NCBI GenBank assembly: GCA_964496495.1
Contig: CAZBZU010000004.1
Span: forward strand, 62,001 to 126,000
Length of the DNA: 64,000 nt
Direction: 5' to 3'
Origin: JASBRS01 sp964496495
Lineage (GTDB): Bacteria; Deinococcota; Deinococci; Deinococcales; Trueperaceae
Both the position numbers and the translations under genes were made by a program. Below the pieces are notes generated by a model, which saw only the letters and a program-made list of their open reading frames with translations, had not been told where the DNA came from and ran no database searches. Positions 25,522 to 36,201 of this stretch are shown here, one piece after another. Every line of letters starts with the position of its first letter. The first letter of the stretch is position 1.

Positions 25522-28089
25522 GTGACGGCGCTGCGCCGATTGGCCCTCAGGAACCTACTCCGCCACCGCTGGCGGAGCCTCGCCACGGTCCTCGGCGTGG
25601 GCATCGGCATCGGGGCCGTGCTCACCACGCTGTCCGTCGGGGCCAACGTCGAGGCGAACGTCCAGAGCGGGCTGCAAGCCGCCGCAGGCAAGGCGGACCT
25701 GCTCGTCACGCCCGGCGCCACCGGCCGGGCCGTGTTCGAGGACGGGCCGGCGCTGGCCGTGGTGCGAGCCACCAGCGGCGTGGACGCCGCCTACCCCGTG
25801 CTCAACACCCGTGCGGAGCCGGTGCGCAGCATCCGGACGTTCCAGAAGTCGATCATCCCCGGCGTCGACACCGGCTTCCAGCTGAGCGGCCGTGACACCG
25901 CCGTCCCCGCCGACCTGCCCGCCAAGCTCGCCAGCGGCTCGCTCCCCGCCGCAGGCTCCCGCGGGGTCGCCATCGCGCAGGGCTTCGCCGGCGAGCGCGG
26001 CATCCACGTGGGCGACACCGTCAAGTTCGCCACCAGCTTCGGCGACGTGCCGCTGACCGTCACGGGGCTGCTCGACGACCGCTACGGCATCGCCAGCACC
26101 AACGGCGGCCGCGTCGGCATCACCGATATCCAGGACCTGCGCCAGATCCTCCACCTGCCGGGCCGCGCCTCCCATATCGAGGTGCTGGTGGACGACTCGG
26201 TCCCCGTCGAGGACGTTCGCAGCCGCCTGCAGGCGCGCCTGGCGCGCCTGGACCGGTCGCTCACGGTGACCTACCCGGCGGTATCCGGCAACTTCGCCTC
26301 GGGCATCGTCGACACGCTGCAATCGGGCCTGTCGGTGCTGGCGGTGACGCTGCTGGCGCTCGGCGGCTTCATGGCCTACAACACCTTCATGGCGTCGGTG
26401 GTGGAGCGCACGCGCGAGTACGCGCTACTGCGCACCATCTGCATGACGCGCCGCGACGTGCAGCGGCTGGCACTCTACGAGTCCGCCGCGCTCAGCCTGG
26501 CAGGGGTGGTGGTGGGGCTGACGCTCGGGCTGGGCCTGGCCTACGCCATCACCCGCCTCAACGCCGTCAGCCTGGGCTTCGACTTCCGCACGCTGGTCAT
26601 CCCCGTGCGCAGCGTGGTGGTCGCTTCGGCGGTGGGGGTCGGCGTGTCGCTGGCGGCCGGCGTGCTGCCGGCCCGCAACGCCTCGCGTACGCCGCCATTG
26701 GCTGCCAGCAGCGGCGTCGACGAGCTCACTCGGCCCCGCTTCGTCGCCGGCGGCTGGGCCCTGCTGGCACTCGGCGCGGGCCTCAGCCTGCTGCCCTGGC
26801 AGGGCTACCTGGCGCTGGCCGCAGCCGGCTTGGCGATGGCCCTGTTCTTCCTCGGGGTGGCGCTGGCCACGCCGGGCCTGCTGCGGCCGGCGCTCTTCGT
26901 CCTCACCCCGTCACTGATCCGGCTGTTCGGTGCGGCGGGCCGCCTGGGCAGCAACTTCACGCTGCGCAACGCCGCCAGGAACGGGGTCGCGATCGGCACG
27001 GTGGCGGTCGGCGTGGGGCTGATCATCGGGGTGGGGTCGATGGTCGGGGGCATCAACCAGGCCATCGCGTCGTGGGTGAACACCACCGTGGTCGGCGACC
27101 TGTTCGTCACCTCGCCGGTCAGCTTCCCCAGCAACTTCGAGAAGGTAGCCGAGAAGCTGCCCGGGGTGATGGTGGCCAGCGGCGTAGGCATCCGGGTGGT
27201 GCGCTTCGAACCGAAGGGGGGCGGGCACGGGCGCTCCATCGCCATGATCCTCGTCGATCCGCAGCGCTTCGATCCGAACGGCGGCTTCGGGCGTTTCCAG
27301 TACATCCAGGGCCAGGGCAACAACCGCGAGGGCTACCAGGCGCTCCAACGCGGCGGCGAGGTGCTGGTGGCGAACACCATGCGCGACAAATACGGCGTCC
27401 AGAAAGGCGACACCATCCGTCTGCGAACCACGAACGGCTTCCGGGACTTCCCGGTGGCGGGGGTGGTGGTGGACTTCACCGGCGGCGGCGAGACGGTCGT
27501 CGGCAGCATCCACGACATGGGGCTGTTCGGGGGCGGCTCGCCCGACCTCTACGTCATCGCCGACAAGCCGGGCAGCGATCCCAAGCGTGTGCGCCAGGAG
27601 CTGCTCACCACCTTCCCGAACCTGCACCTGGACGTGACGCTCAACGCCGACTACCGGCGCTACATCCTGCAGCTCACGCAGCGCACCTTCGTCACCACCA
27701 ACACCCTGCTGCTGATCGCGGTGCTGGTGGCCGCCCTCGGCGTCGCTAACGCGCTGGGCATGAATCTGGTGAGCCGCGCTCACGAGATCGCGGTGCTACG
27801 CACCGTGGGCATGAGCCGCGGCGGGGTGCGGCGTCTCATCGCCGCAGAGGGTATGGTGGTGACTTTGGTGGGCGCCCTGCTCGGCATCGCCTTCGGCCTG
27901 CTCCTCGCGCGCGTGATCGTCGCCGGGGGCAGCGCGCTCACCGGCTTCCTCCTGAGACCGGTGGTCAACTGGCCGTTGGTCGCGCTGGCGCTGGTGGCGT
28001 CACCCCTGGTGGGATTCCTGGCGTCGCTGTTCCCTGCGAGGCGGGCCGCCCAGCTCTCCCCCACCAGGGCCCTGGGCTACATGGAGTGA
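25522..28089 (+). CDS. FtsX-family ABC exporter permease (MacB/LolC-like)
   Basis: An 855-aa permease with two FtsX units, one after each of two extracytoplasmic MacB-like regions. The first helix (RSLATVLGVGIGIGAVLTTL) follows the usual LRNLLRHRWRS. The first FtsX core is near residues 270-380 (TREYALLRTICMTRRDVQRLALYES), the second near 740-850 (AHEIAVLRTVGMSRGGVRRLIAAEG), ending PARRAAQLSPTRALGYME. Such two-unit permeases export lipids, peptides or lipoproteins together with the ATPase encoded immediately after (stop and start nearly overlap). Confidence 0.88.
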   Translation: MTALRRLALRNLLRHRWRSLATVLGVGIGIGAVLTTLSVGANVEANVQSGLQAAAGKADLLVTPGATGRAVFEDGPALAVVRATSGVDAAYPVLNTRAEPVRSIRTFQKSIIPGVDTGFQLSGRDTAVPADLPAKLASGSLPAAGSRGVAIAQGFAGERGIHVGDTVKFATSFGDVPLTVTGLLDDRYGIASTNGGRVGITDIQDLRQILHLPGRASHIEVLVDDSVPVEDVRSRLQARLARLDRSLTVTYPAVSGNFASGIVDTLQSGLSVLAVTLLALGGFMAYNTFMASVVERTREYALLRTICMTRRDVQRLALYESAALSLAGVVVGLTLGLGLAYAITRLNAVSLGFDFRTLVIPVRSVVVASAVGVGVSLAAGVLPARNASRTPPLAASSGVDELTRPRFVAGGWALLALGAGLSLLPWQGYLALAAAGLAMALFFLGVALATPGLLRPALFVLTPSLIRLFGAAGRLGSNFTLRNAARNGVAIGTVAVGVGLIIGVGSMVGGINQAIASWVNTTVVGDLFVTSPVSFPSNFEKVAEKLPGVMVASGVGIRVVRFEPKGGGHGRSIAMILVDPQRFDPNGGFGRFQYIQGQGNNREGYQALQRGGEVLVANTMRDKYGVQKGDTIRLRTTNGFRDFPVAGVVVDFTGGGETVVGSIHDMGLFGGGSPDLYVIADKPGSDPKRVRQELLTTFPNLHLDVTLNADYRRYILQLTQRTFVTTNTLLLIAVLVAALGVANALGMNLVSRAHEIAVLRTVGMSRGGVRRLIAAEGMVVTLVGALLGIAFGLLLARVIVAGGSALTGFLLRPVVNWPLVALALVASPLVGFLASLFPARRAAQLSPTRALGYME

Positions 28090-28091
28090 TG

Positions 28092-28835
<744 letters not shown>

Positions 28836-28863
28836 GACACGCCGTGAGGTCGGTTGAGCCCTG

Positions 28864-31104
28864 ATGCTGCGACGGATCGCCCGCCTGACCGCGCACTACC
28901 CTCGCTTCGTGCTGGCGGGGTGGCTGCTGATCGCCGCGCTGTCACTACCCTTCGCCTCGCGCGTCGGCGCGGTGCTGACGGCCCAGCCCGGCGCGGTCCC
29001 GCACAGCGTGGCCACCCAGGTGCGGCAGGTGCTGCGCACCCAGTTCGCCCTGCCCGACGACTACAACCTGGTGCTGGTCGCCCACGGGATCGGCACGCGC
29101 GTGGGCCAGCCGGCATTCGACAACGCCTTCGCCAGCGTGATGGCGCGCATCGATGCCGTCCCCGGCGTCACCGCGGTCCGCGACCACCGCAGCGTGACGG
29201 GCCTCAACCTGGTCTCCCCCGACAACGGCTACACCGTCGCGCTGGTGACCCTGGCAGCCAAGAACCTGGGCGCCGCCAAGGTCATCACCAACCACGTCAG
29301 AGCCGCCCTGGCCGGCCAGCCTTCGCTGCGCTTCACGCTGGCGGGGGGGCCGGCGACGGTTCAGGAGCTCGAGCGCGTGAGCGTGGCCGACGCCCACCGA
29401 GCGGAGATCTTCGGGCTGCCTATCTCGCTGTTCATCCTCGCCATCGCCTTCGGAGCCATCATCGCCTCGGCCCTGCCGCTGCTGGTGGCGTTGGCATCGA
29501 TCACCGTCTCCCTCGCCACCCTCTACGGCCTCGGCCAGCTGGTCGAGTTCGCCGTCTTCACCCAGACGGTCGTCACCATGCTGGGGCTGGCGACGGGCAT
29601 CGACTACGCCCTGTTGATGGTGAACCGCTTCCGCGAGGAGCTGCGGCACACCTTCGACCCGCGCGAGGCCGCGGAGCGCACCGCGCTCACCGCAGGCAAG
29701 GCCGTCGCCTTCAGCGGGCTCACCGTGGTGCTTGCGCTCACCGGCCTGCTGGTGCCGCCGCTCGCCTTCATCCGCTCGATCGGCGTGGGCACCATCCTGG
29801 TGCTCCTCGTCAGCGTCTCGGTGTCGGTGACGGCGTTGCCGGCGACGCTGGCACTGCTGGGGCACCGCGTCAACTGGCTCAAGGTGACGCGCCGCGAGCC
29901 CGGCCTGCGCAGCCGCAGCTTCTGGCGCGGGCGCGCCAACGAGATCATGCGCCGCCCGGCGGTCTGGACGGTCATGGGGGTGACGGTGTTGCTGGCGGCC
30001 GGCCTGCCCGCGCTGTGGATGCAGGTGGCCGACCCGGGACCTCGCGGCCTGTCGAAATCGACGCAGGCCAACCGTACCGTGACCTCGCTGCAGAAGCTGG
30101 GGTTGGAGGGCCTGCTGAGCTCCTTCGACGTGCTGGTGGACTTCGGGCCGCAGGGCTTCTACCACCCCGCCAACGTGCGCAAGATCTCGACGCTCGATCA
30201 CGACCTCACGGCGCTCTCCCGGGTCGAGGCGATCACCAGTCCGATGGCGGTGAGCAGCGTGCCCCGGCTGTTCCTGTACCAGTACTACGCCTCGCCCCAG
30301 ATCGCCATGAACAGCGAGATCGCCCCGCTGGCTCGAGCCACCATCAGCCGGCAGGGACGCTACGCGTTGGTGCGGGTGTTCCCCAAGGGAACCCTCACGC
30401 CGGCGCAGGGCAGCCGTCTGTTCCAGGCCATCCGCGAGCGCACCCGGGCCCTCGGCCTGCGCGCCAAGATCGGCGGCGGCTACGTCCAGGAAGCGGAGTG
30501 GGCGACCGTGCTGTACCGGAGCTTCCCCTGGTCCGTGGCGCTCGTCTACCTCGCCACAATCCTGGTGCTGGGCCTGGCCTTCCATTCCCTGCTCATCCCC
30601 ATCAAGGCGATCATCATGAACACCCTGACGGTGGGCGCGGCCTACGGCATCATCACCCTGGTCTTCCAGATGGGTGCGCTGGTGACGCTGTTCGGGGGCG
30701 GCCCGGTGCTCGGCTACATCGACTCCAGCGCGCCGCTGTTCATCTTCGCGATCGTCTTCGGCCTGAGCATGGACTACGAGGTGTTCCTGGTAGCCCGCAT
30801 CCAGGAGCAGCACGAGCGCGGCGCCAGCGACCGGGAGGCGGTGGCGTCGGCGCTGTCGGCGACGGGTGGCGTGATCACCAGCGCCGCCGCCGTGATGATC
30901 ACCGTCTTCGCGTTGTTCCTGCTGAGCCACGTGGTGCTGGTTCGCACCCTGGGGCTGGGGCTGAGCGCCGCCGTGCTGCTGGACGCCACGCTGGTTCGCA
31001 TGGCCCTCGTGCCTGCCGTGATGACCATGGCCGGCCGGTGGAACTGGTGGATGCCCGGGCCGCTGGCCCGCATCGCCAGACGCACCAAGCTGAACGCCGA
31101 CTGA
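28864..31104 (+). CDS. MMPL/RND-family exporter
   Basis: A 746-aa RND-superfamily protein of the MMPL type with about 12 transmembrane helices and two large extracytoplasmic loops. First helix at residues 15-35, then the loop with the porter domain; the first helix bundle carries MLGLATGIDYALLMVNRFREELR (the proton-relay GxxxDY motif), repeated in the second half as FAIVFGLSMDYEVFLVARIQEQ. MMPL proteins often export lipids and glycolipids. The gene lies 28 nt after the ABC ATPase and ends convergent to a lipoprotein gene. Confidence 0.88.
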   Translation: MLRRIARLTAHYPRFVLAGWLLIAALSLPFASRVGAVLTAQPGAVPHSVATQVRQVLRTQFALPDDYNLVLVAHGIGTRVGQPAFDNAFASVMARIDAVPGVTAVRDHRSVTGLNLVSPDNGYTVALVTLAAKNLGAAKVITNHVRAALAGQPSLRFTLAGGPATVQELERVSVADAHRAEIFGLPISLFILAIAFGAIIASALPLLVALASITVSLATLYGLGQLVEFAVFTQTVVTMLGLATGIDYALLMVNRFREELRHTFDPREAAERTALTAGKAVAFSGLTVVLALTGLLVPPLAFIRSIGVGTILVLLVSVSVSVTALPATLALLGHRVNWLKVTRREPGLRSRSFWRGRANEIMRRPAVWTVMGVTVLLAAGLPALWMQVADPGPRGLSKSTQANRTVTSLQKLGLEGLLSSFDVLVDFGPQGFYHPANVRKISTLDHDLTALSRVEAITSPMAVSSVPRLFLYQYYASPQIAMNSEIAPLARATISRQGRYALVRVFPKGTLTPAQGSRLFQAIRERTRALGLRAKIGGGYVQEAEWATVLYRSFPWSVALVYLATILVLGLAFHSLLIPIKAIIMNTLTVGAAYGIITLVFQMGALVTLFGGGPVLGYIDSSAPLFIFAIVFGLSMDYEVFLVARIQEQHERGASDREAVASALSATGGVITSAAAVMITVFALFLLSHVVLVRTLGLGLSAAVLLDATLVRMALVPAVMTMAGRWNWWMPGPLARIARRTKLNAD

Positions 31105-31110
31105 GCGCGA

Positions 31111-31125
31111 CCCGGCGGGGCCGGG
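31111..31125. terminator. Short hairpin between convergent genes
   Basis: CCCGGC-GGG-GCCGGG lies in the 31-nt gap between the MMPL gene and the convergent lipoprotein gene and may serve as a weak bidirectional terminator. Confidence 0.35.
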
Positions 31126-31135
31126 CGCGCCGGCC

Positions 31136-32095
31136 TCAGTGCACGCTGCCGCTCAACAGCGACGCCGCAGCCAAGGGGTGGCTGCCGATGCCGGGCGCCT
31201 GCAGCGACAGGGGCCCGCGGACCACGAAGGTGATGTCGCCCGCACCGCTGCCGAGCGCCTGGAGCTGGGCGGCGAGAGCCGGGCCCAGCGCCAGCGGGTT
31301 GAACTCGAAGCGCAGCGTCACCAGCACGGTCGTGCCCGCAGGCGCCGCGATGCGGTCGAGCCGGGCGCTGCCGACGGTGCGGCCCTGCAGCTGCAAGTCG
31401 AGGCGAGGCGTCTGAACCAGGTAGCCGAGGCGACCCGGGTTGTGGAGGCTCGCCGGGACCTCGATGGTGGCGTGGGTCAACGACGCGATGGTGAGCTTGG
31501 CGCCGGACGCGGCGATGGCCACGTCCGGCACGCGCCAACGCAGGTCGGCCGAGACGCTGCCCCTCGCAGCCGTGACGCGCGGCAGGCTGATGGTGCTGCC
31601 GAAGGCGTTCACGGCCACCACGGCGTCGAGCCGGTAGCGCGCGGTCCCGCCCGTCACCAGCCTCGCGATGGAGCCCAGCAGCCTCGGCGCCGCGGCAAGC
31701 GGTACCTGCAGCCGCAGCGTGAGGTCGCCGGTGCCGTGGGCGGGCAGGTGCACGCCGCTGCGGAACGTGGCGCTGGCAGCGTGATCGCCATCCAGGTAGA
31801 GGTCGGTGTCGAGCGTCTCGAGGCTCAAGCCGTAGGGATTCGGGTTGGTCGCGCGCAGGTGCACGTCGAAGAGCGCGGCTCCCTGGCCCACGCCCGGCGG
31901 GTCGACATACTGGAACCCGGTGCCGTTCGCCACCACGGTGAACGTGGGGGCCAACACCGCCGGCGTGGCGCCGGGCGCGCACGCCGTGATCGCGCCGGTC
32001 AGCGCGAGGACGAGCGCGAGGATCGTCAGGAGCCGGCGCGGGCGCAGTGCTGAACGTGTGGGCCGAGGCGTGGTTCGAGGTGTCGTTCGACGCAT
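31136..32095 (-). CDS. Lipoprotein with LEA14/WHy-type domains
   Basis: A 319-aa predicted lipoprotein: basic N-terminus, hydrophobic stretch, lipobox TGAITAC at about residue 39. The mature part holds two related units. The first has FDVHLRATNPNPYGLSLETLDTDLYLDG, matching the NPN motif of the water-stress/hypersensitive-response (LEA14) domain; the second reads VPASLHNPGRLGYLVQTPRLDLQLQG. Such domains bind hydrophobic surfaces. GGAGGTGGCCC precedes the ATG. It may be tied to the neighbouring lipid-export genes, though it is on the other strand. Confidence 0.65.
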   Translation of the reverse strand: MRRTTPRTTPRPTRSALRPRRLLTILALVLALTGAITACAPGATPAVLAPTFTVVANGTGFQYVDPPGVGQGAALFDVHLRATNPNPYGLSLETLDTDLYLDGDHAASATFRSGVHLPAHGTGDLTLRLQVPLAAAPRLLGSIARLVTGGTARYRLDAVVAVNAFGSTISLPRVTAARGSVSADLRWRVPDVAIAASGAKLTIASLTHATIEVPASLHNPGRLGYLVQTPRLDLQLQGRTVGSARLDRIAAPAGTTVLVTLRFEFNPLALGPALAAQLQALGSGAGDITFVVRGPLSLQAPGIGSHPLAAASLLSGSVH

Positions 32096-32140
32096 GGGCC
32101 ACCTCCGGGCGCCGACGGGACGCTTCTTGCGGCGAGCCCG

Positions 32141-33085
32141 TCACTGCAGCGTAATGCGCGGGTTGAACGCCGCGTATAAGATATCCGCCACCAGGTTGGC
32201 GAGCGCGAAGCCGAGCACGGCCACGAGCGCCACCGCCTGGATGAGGGGCACGTCGCGGCGTGCGATGGCGAAGGTGAGCAGCCTGCCGAGGCCGGGGTAG
32301 TTGAAGACGTTCTCGACCACGATCAGGCCGCTTATCAGCCAACCGAAGCTGATGGCGACCACGGTGATGGTCGGCAGCAGCGCGTTGCGAAGCACGTGCG
32401 CCACCACCACCCTGCGCCAGCGGACCCCCTTCAGGACGGCGGTGCGCACGTAGGGCCGGCGCAGCTCCACCAGCATGCTGGCGCGCGTCAGCCGGGCCAC
32501 GTAGGCGAGCAGCACCAGGGTGGCGGTGAGCGCCGGCAGCACCAGGTACGGGAGCGCCCGGAACAAGCTCGTCCCTGGCGCGATGGAGGAGCTGGCCGGC
32601 AGCCACCCGAGGGTGAAGCTGAACAGCTGGATCAGCACCAGCCCGGTGATGAACTCGGGTAGGCCGACCACGGACAGGCTGGCCAGGCTGATGAGGGTGT
32701 CGATCCAGCTCTCCTCGTAGAGCGCCGCCACCACGCCCAGCGTGACCGCCGTGGGCACGGCGACGGCCAGGGTGATGCCGGCGAGCTGCAGGGAGTTGCC
32801 CAGCCGCTGCAGCACCAGCGCGCGCACGCTCTGGCCGGTGCTGAACGAGGTGCCCCAGTCGCCCCGCAGGAAGTCTCCGAGCCAGTGCAGGTACTGCAGT
32901 GGCAAGGGCCGGTCGAGGCCGAGCTGGGCGCGCAGCTGCGCAAGCGCCTGCTGGCTGGCCTCGCGGCCCAGCAGGACGCGCGCCACGTCACCGGGAAGCG
33001 CCTGCGTGATCAGGAAGATCAGCAGCGAGGTGAACAGCATCGTGACCAGCAGGAAGCCGAGCCGCCGCAGCAGGAACCTAGCCAC
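32141..33085 (-). CDS. Peptide ABC transporter permease, DppB/OppB type (second system)
   Basis: A 314-aa inner-membrane channel subunit. It starts ARFLLRRLGFLLVTMLFTSLLIFLI, followed by the family motif LPGDVARVLLG, and carries the EAA loop ASMLVELRRPYVRTAVLKGVRWRRVV. It overlaps the end of the fused ATPase gene by 8 nt and is the last gene of this operon, an unusual place for the B-type permease. GTG start. Confidence 0.9.
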   Translation of the reverse strand: MARFLLRRLGFLLVTMLFTSLLIFLITQALPGDVARVLLGREASQQALAQLRAQLGLDRPLPLQYLHWLGDFLRGDWGTSFSTGQSVRALVLQRLGNSLQLAGITLAVAVPTAVTLGVVAALYEESWIDTLISLASLSVVGLPEFITGLVLIQLFSFTLGWLPASSSIAPGTSLFRALPYLVLPALTATLVLLAYVARLTRASMLVELRRPYVRTAVLKGVRWRRVVVAHVLRNALLPTITVVAISFGWLISGLIVVENVFNYPGLGRLLTFAIARRDVPLIQAVALVAVLGFALANLVADILYAAFNPRITLQ

Positions 33086-35189
33086 CGTCGACGTCCCCTC
33101 CGCTGCCAGGGAACGGGATCGCCGGCGCCTGCGAGGCGCGGAGCTCCTCGAGCGGGATGTGGCAGTACACCCCGTGACCCTCGTCGGCCTCCCGCCACGG
33201 CGGCGCCTGCGACACGCAGATGTCGCCGAGGAAGCGCGGGCAGCGGGTATGGAAGGGGCAGCCCCCGGGGACGTCCACGGGGCTCGGCACCTCGCCCTCG
33301 AGGCGCACGTGGGCGCGCACCGCGCCCGGCTCGAGCAGCGGGATGGCCGACAGCAGCGCCTCGGTGTACGGATGGTACGGCGGCGTCAGCACGCGCTCGG
33401 CAGGGCCGGCCTCCATCACGTGTCCGAGGTAGACCACCGTCACGTAGTCGGCCAGGAAGCTCACCACCGCCAGGTCGTGGCTGATGAACAGGTAGCCGCT
33501 GCCGCGCTCCTGCTGCAGCTGCCCGATGAGGTTGAGGATGGCGGCCTGCACCGACACGTCGAGGCCCGATACCGACTCGTCGAACACCAGCACCTCGGGC
33601 TCGGCGGCGAAGGCGCGGGCGATGGCGACCCGCTGCTTCTCCCCTCCGGAGAGCTCCGCGGGCCGGCGGGAGGCGTAGGCCGGCGTCAGCTGCACGTCGC
33701 GCAGGAGCTGCGCCACGCGGGCATCGGCGTGGGCGTGATCGAGCCCGCCCAGCCGGCGGAAGGGGCGCCTGAGCGCCGCGCCCACCGTGCGGTAGGGGTT
33801 CAGGGCCTCGTCCGAGCTCTGGAACACCATCTGCAACCGCCGGATGGCCTCGGGCGCGCGGCGGGCGAGATCGGGCGCCAGCGGCATTCCCGCCAGGGTG
33901 ATGGCACCGCCGGAGGCCGGATCGAGACCGAGGATCGCCCGTGCGGCGGTGCTCTTGCCGCTGCCGCTCTCGCCCACCAGCCCCAGGGTGTGGCCCTGCC
34001 GCACCGTCAGGCTGACGTCCTCGACGGCGCGCACGGCGCGCTGCGGGGTCCGCCGCAGCAGCTCGACCAGCGAACGCCGCAGGGGGAAGCGCTTGCGCAG
34101 ATTCGCTACGTCGAGCGCGACCGGCACCTCCCGCGCCGCGTCCGTCGCCCGCGCCGGCGGAGCCGGCTGGTGAGGGTCCACCTCGCCCGCCGCGATCTCG
34201 CCGCTGCGAAGGCAGCGGGCCCAGCCGTCACCGCTGGGCTCGAGCGCAGGCCGGGCCTGCGAGCAGGCACCCACCGCGATGGGGCAGCGCGGCTCGAAGA
34301 CGCAGCCGGGCGGCAGCGATGACGGCGCCGGGATCCTGCCGGGGATGGGTCGCAGCGCCACCGAACGCCGCGTGGTGCCGAGGCGCGGCACGCTGTCGAA
34401 CAGGCCTTGCGTGTAAGGGTGCCGCGGCTGCCGGTAGAGCTGCGCCGTGGGCGCGTCCTCGACCAGCTCTCCGGCGTAGAGCACCGCCACCCTGTCGCAC
34501 AGCTCGGCCACCACCCCGAGACTGTGGGAGACGTACAGCACGGCGGTGTCGCGCTCGGCCACCAGCTCGCGCACCAGGTCGAGGATGGTGGCCTCGGTGG
34601 TGACGTCGAGGTTGGTGGTGGGCTCGTCCAGGACCAGCAGCGACGGCTCCCCGGCCAGCGCCATGGCGATGAGGACGCGCTGCTGCATGCCACCGGACAG
34701 CTGGTGCGGGTACGCCGACGCGACCCGCTCGGGGTCGGCCATCCCGACCGCCTCGAGCATCGCCAGGGCCTTCCGGCGCACCTCGCTGCCGGCCCTCGCC
34801 GGCAGGCCCCCCGGATCGAGCACCTCCTCGACCTGGCGCCCCACGCGATGCGCCGGGTTCAGCGACGGCAGCGGGTCCTGCGGCACCATCGCCACCTGCC
34901 GGTAGAACTCGCTGCGAAGCCGCTGCGGCGGCCACAGCGAGAGGTCCTCGCCGCGGAAGCGGATGGTCCCCTCCACCACCCGGCCGCTCGGCGGCAGGAC
35001 CCGCAGCAGCGCCTGCGCGAGGGTGCTCTTGCCGCTGCCACTCTCACCCACCAGGCCGTAGGTGACGCCGGCGCCGATGCCCAGGTCGACGCCTCGGACC
35101 GCCCGCGACCAGCGCCGGCCCTGGCGGTAGGCGACGCTCACGTTCTCGAAGGCGACGAGTGGCGCGCCCATGCCCTGGCCCCCTGTCAC
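33078..35189 (-). CDS. Fused peptide ABC transporter ATPase (DppD-DppF in one chain)
   Basis: A 703-aa protein with two complete nucleotide-binding domains. Domain 1: Walker A GESGSGKS near residue 47, signature LSGGMQQRVLIAMAL, Walker B LLVLDEPTTNLD and tail GCVFEPRCPIAVGAC. Domain 2: Walker A GESGSGKS near residue 415, signature LSGGEKQRVAIARAF, Walker B VLVFDESVSGLD and tail GCPFHTRCPRFLGDIC. The linker of about 40 residues is Ala/Pro-rich. The fusion replaces the two separate ATPases of the first system. The GTG overlaps the preceding permease stop by 4 nt (GTGA). Confidence 0.93.
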   Translation of the reverse strand: MTGGQGMGAPLVAFENVSVAYRQGRRWSRAVRGVDLGIGAGVTYGLVGESGSGKSTLAQALLRVLPPSGRVVEGTIRFRGEDLSLWPPQRLRSEFYRQVAMVPQDPLPSLNPAHRVGRQVEEVLDPGGLPARAGSEVRRKALAMLEAVGMADPERVASAYPHQLSGGMQQRVLIAMALAGEPSLLVLDEPTTNLDVTTEATILDLVRELVAERDTAVLYVSHSLGVVAELCDRVAVLYAGELVEDAPTAQLYRQPRHPYTQGLFDSVPRLGTTRRSVALRPIPGRIPAPSSLPPGCVFEPRCPIAVGACSQARPALEPSGDGWARCLRSGEIAAGEVDPHQPAPPARATDAAREVPVALDVANLRKRFPLRRSLVELLRRTPQRAVRAVEDVSLTVRQGHTLGLVGESGSGKSTAARAILGLDPASGGAITLAGMPLAPDLARRAPEAIRRLQMVFQSSDEALNPYRTVGAALRRPFRRLGGLDHAHADARVAQLLRDVQLTPAYASRRPAELSGGEKQRVAIARAFAAEPEVLVFDESVSGLDVSVQAAILNLIGQLQQERGSGYLFISHDLAVVSFLADYVTVVYLGHVMEAGPAERVLTPPYHPYTEALLSAIPLLEPGAVRAHVRLEGEVPSPVDVPGGCPFHTRCPRFLGDICVSQAPPWREADEGHGVYCHIPLEELRASQAPAIPFPGSGGDVDGG

Positions 35190-36052
35190 GGCCCCTCCCC
35201 TACCTGCAGCACGTTCTTGAGCCCGTCGGCCAGGAGGTTCACCCCGACCACCAGGAGCGAGATGCCCAGGGCCGGGAAGGCGAGCGTCCAGGGCGTCAGG
35301 TAGACGAAGTCACGCGCCTCGCTCACCATCAGACCCCAATCGGGGTTGGGGGGCTGCACCCCGACGCCCAGGAAGCCCAGCGAGGCGACCAGGAAGATGG
35401 CGTAGGAGAAGCGCAACGCCGACTCGACGGCCAGTGCCGGGAGCACGCTGGGAAGGACCTCGCGGCCCAGGATGTATGCCAGGCTCTCGCCCTGCATCCT
35501 CGCGGCCAGCACGTACTCCTTGGTCTTGGTGTCGAGCACCACGCTGCGCACCACCCGCGCCACGATGGGGGTGTAGGCAACCGCGATGACGGCCAGCACG
35601 CTGGTTCGCGACGGCCCCAGCGAGCCCAGCAGCAGCAGCGCCAGCAACAGCGCGGGCACCGCCAGCAGGCTGTCGAAGAAGCGGTAGCTCACCTCCTCGA
35701 CCCAGCCGCCGCGGTACGTCGCCAGCAGCCCCACCAGCGTCCCCAGCACGACCGCGATGAGGGTGCCGCTGCCGGCCAGCAGGAAGATGTCGCGATCGCC
35801 GGCGACGACGCGGCTGAAGACGTCACGGCCCAGATGGTCGGTGCCGAAGAGATGATGGATGCCGGGCGGCTGGCTGCGGTCGGCGAACAGCTGCTCGGTG
35901 GGTCCGTAGGGGCTGACGAGCGGCCCCACCAGCGCCAGCAGCACGAACACGGCCACCACGCTGGTGCCCAGCGCCGACGAGGGGCGCGCGTAGAGGCCGC
36001 GCAGGGCCGCCAGCCAGCGGCGCCGCCCGCGTGCCAGCCTGCTACCGATCAC
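35186..36052 (-). CDS. Peptide ABC transporter permease, DppC/OppC type (second system)
   Basis: A 288-aa channel subunit of ordinary length. The motif HHLFGTDHLGRDVFSRVVAG and the EAA loop TKEYVLAARMQGESLAYILGREVLP identify the family; five to six helices are visible. It follows the binding-protein gene after a 149-nt gap holding a hairpin and precedes the fused ATPase gene with a 4-nt overlap. Confidence 0.92.
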   Translation of the reverse strand: MIGSRLARGRRRWLAALRGLYARPSSALGTSVVAVFVLLALVGPLVSPYGPTEQLFADRSQPPGIHHLFGTDHLGRDVFSRVVAGDRDIFLLAGSGTLIAVVLGTLVGLLATYRGGWVEEVSYRFFDSLLAVPALLLALLLLGSLGPSRTSVLAVIAVAYTPIVARVVRSVVLDTKTKEYVLAARMQGESLAYILGREVLPSVLPALAVESALRFSYAIFLVASLGFLGVGVQPPNPDWGLMVSEARDFVYLTPWTLAFPALGISLLVVGVNLLADGLKNVLQVGEGP

Positions 36053-36132
36053 GGCCGGCGTTCAGGCGGCGCAGCGTGGGCGGCAGGGATGGCAGGCACA
36101 TGGAGCGTCCGTCCACCATACCGGACCAGCGG

Positions 36133-36165
36133 CCCGGCCGCGCCCTCGGCAAGGGCGCGGCCGGG
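36133..36165 (-). terminator. Intra-operon hairpin after second solute-binding protein gene
   Basis: A perfect 14-bp GC-rich stem (36133-36146 with 36152-36165) and a 5-nt loop, no U-tract. Its place between receptor and permease genes parallels the hairpin at 6814-6843. Confidence 0.6.
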
Positions 36166-36201
36166 CGGGGCTGCCGGCGGTCGGGCCGGCGAGCGCGCTG
36201 C

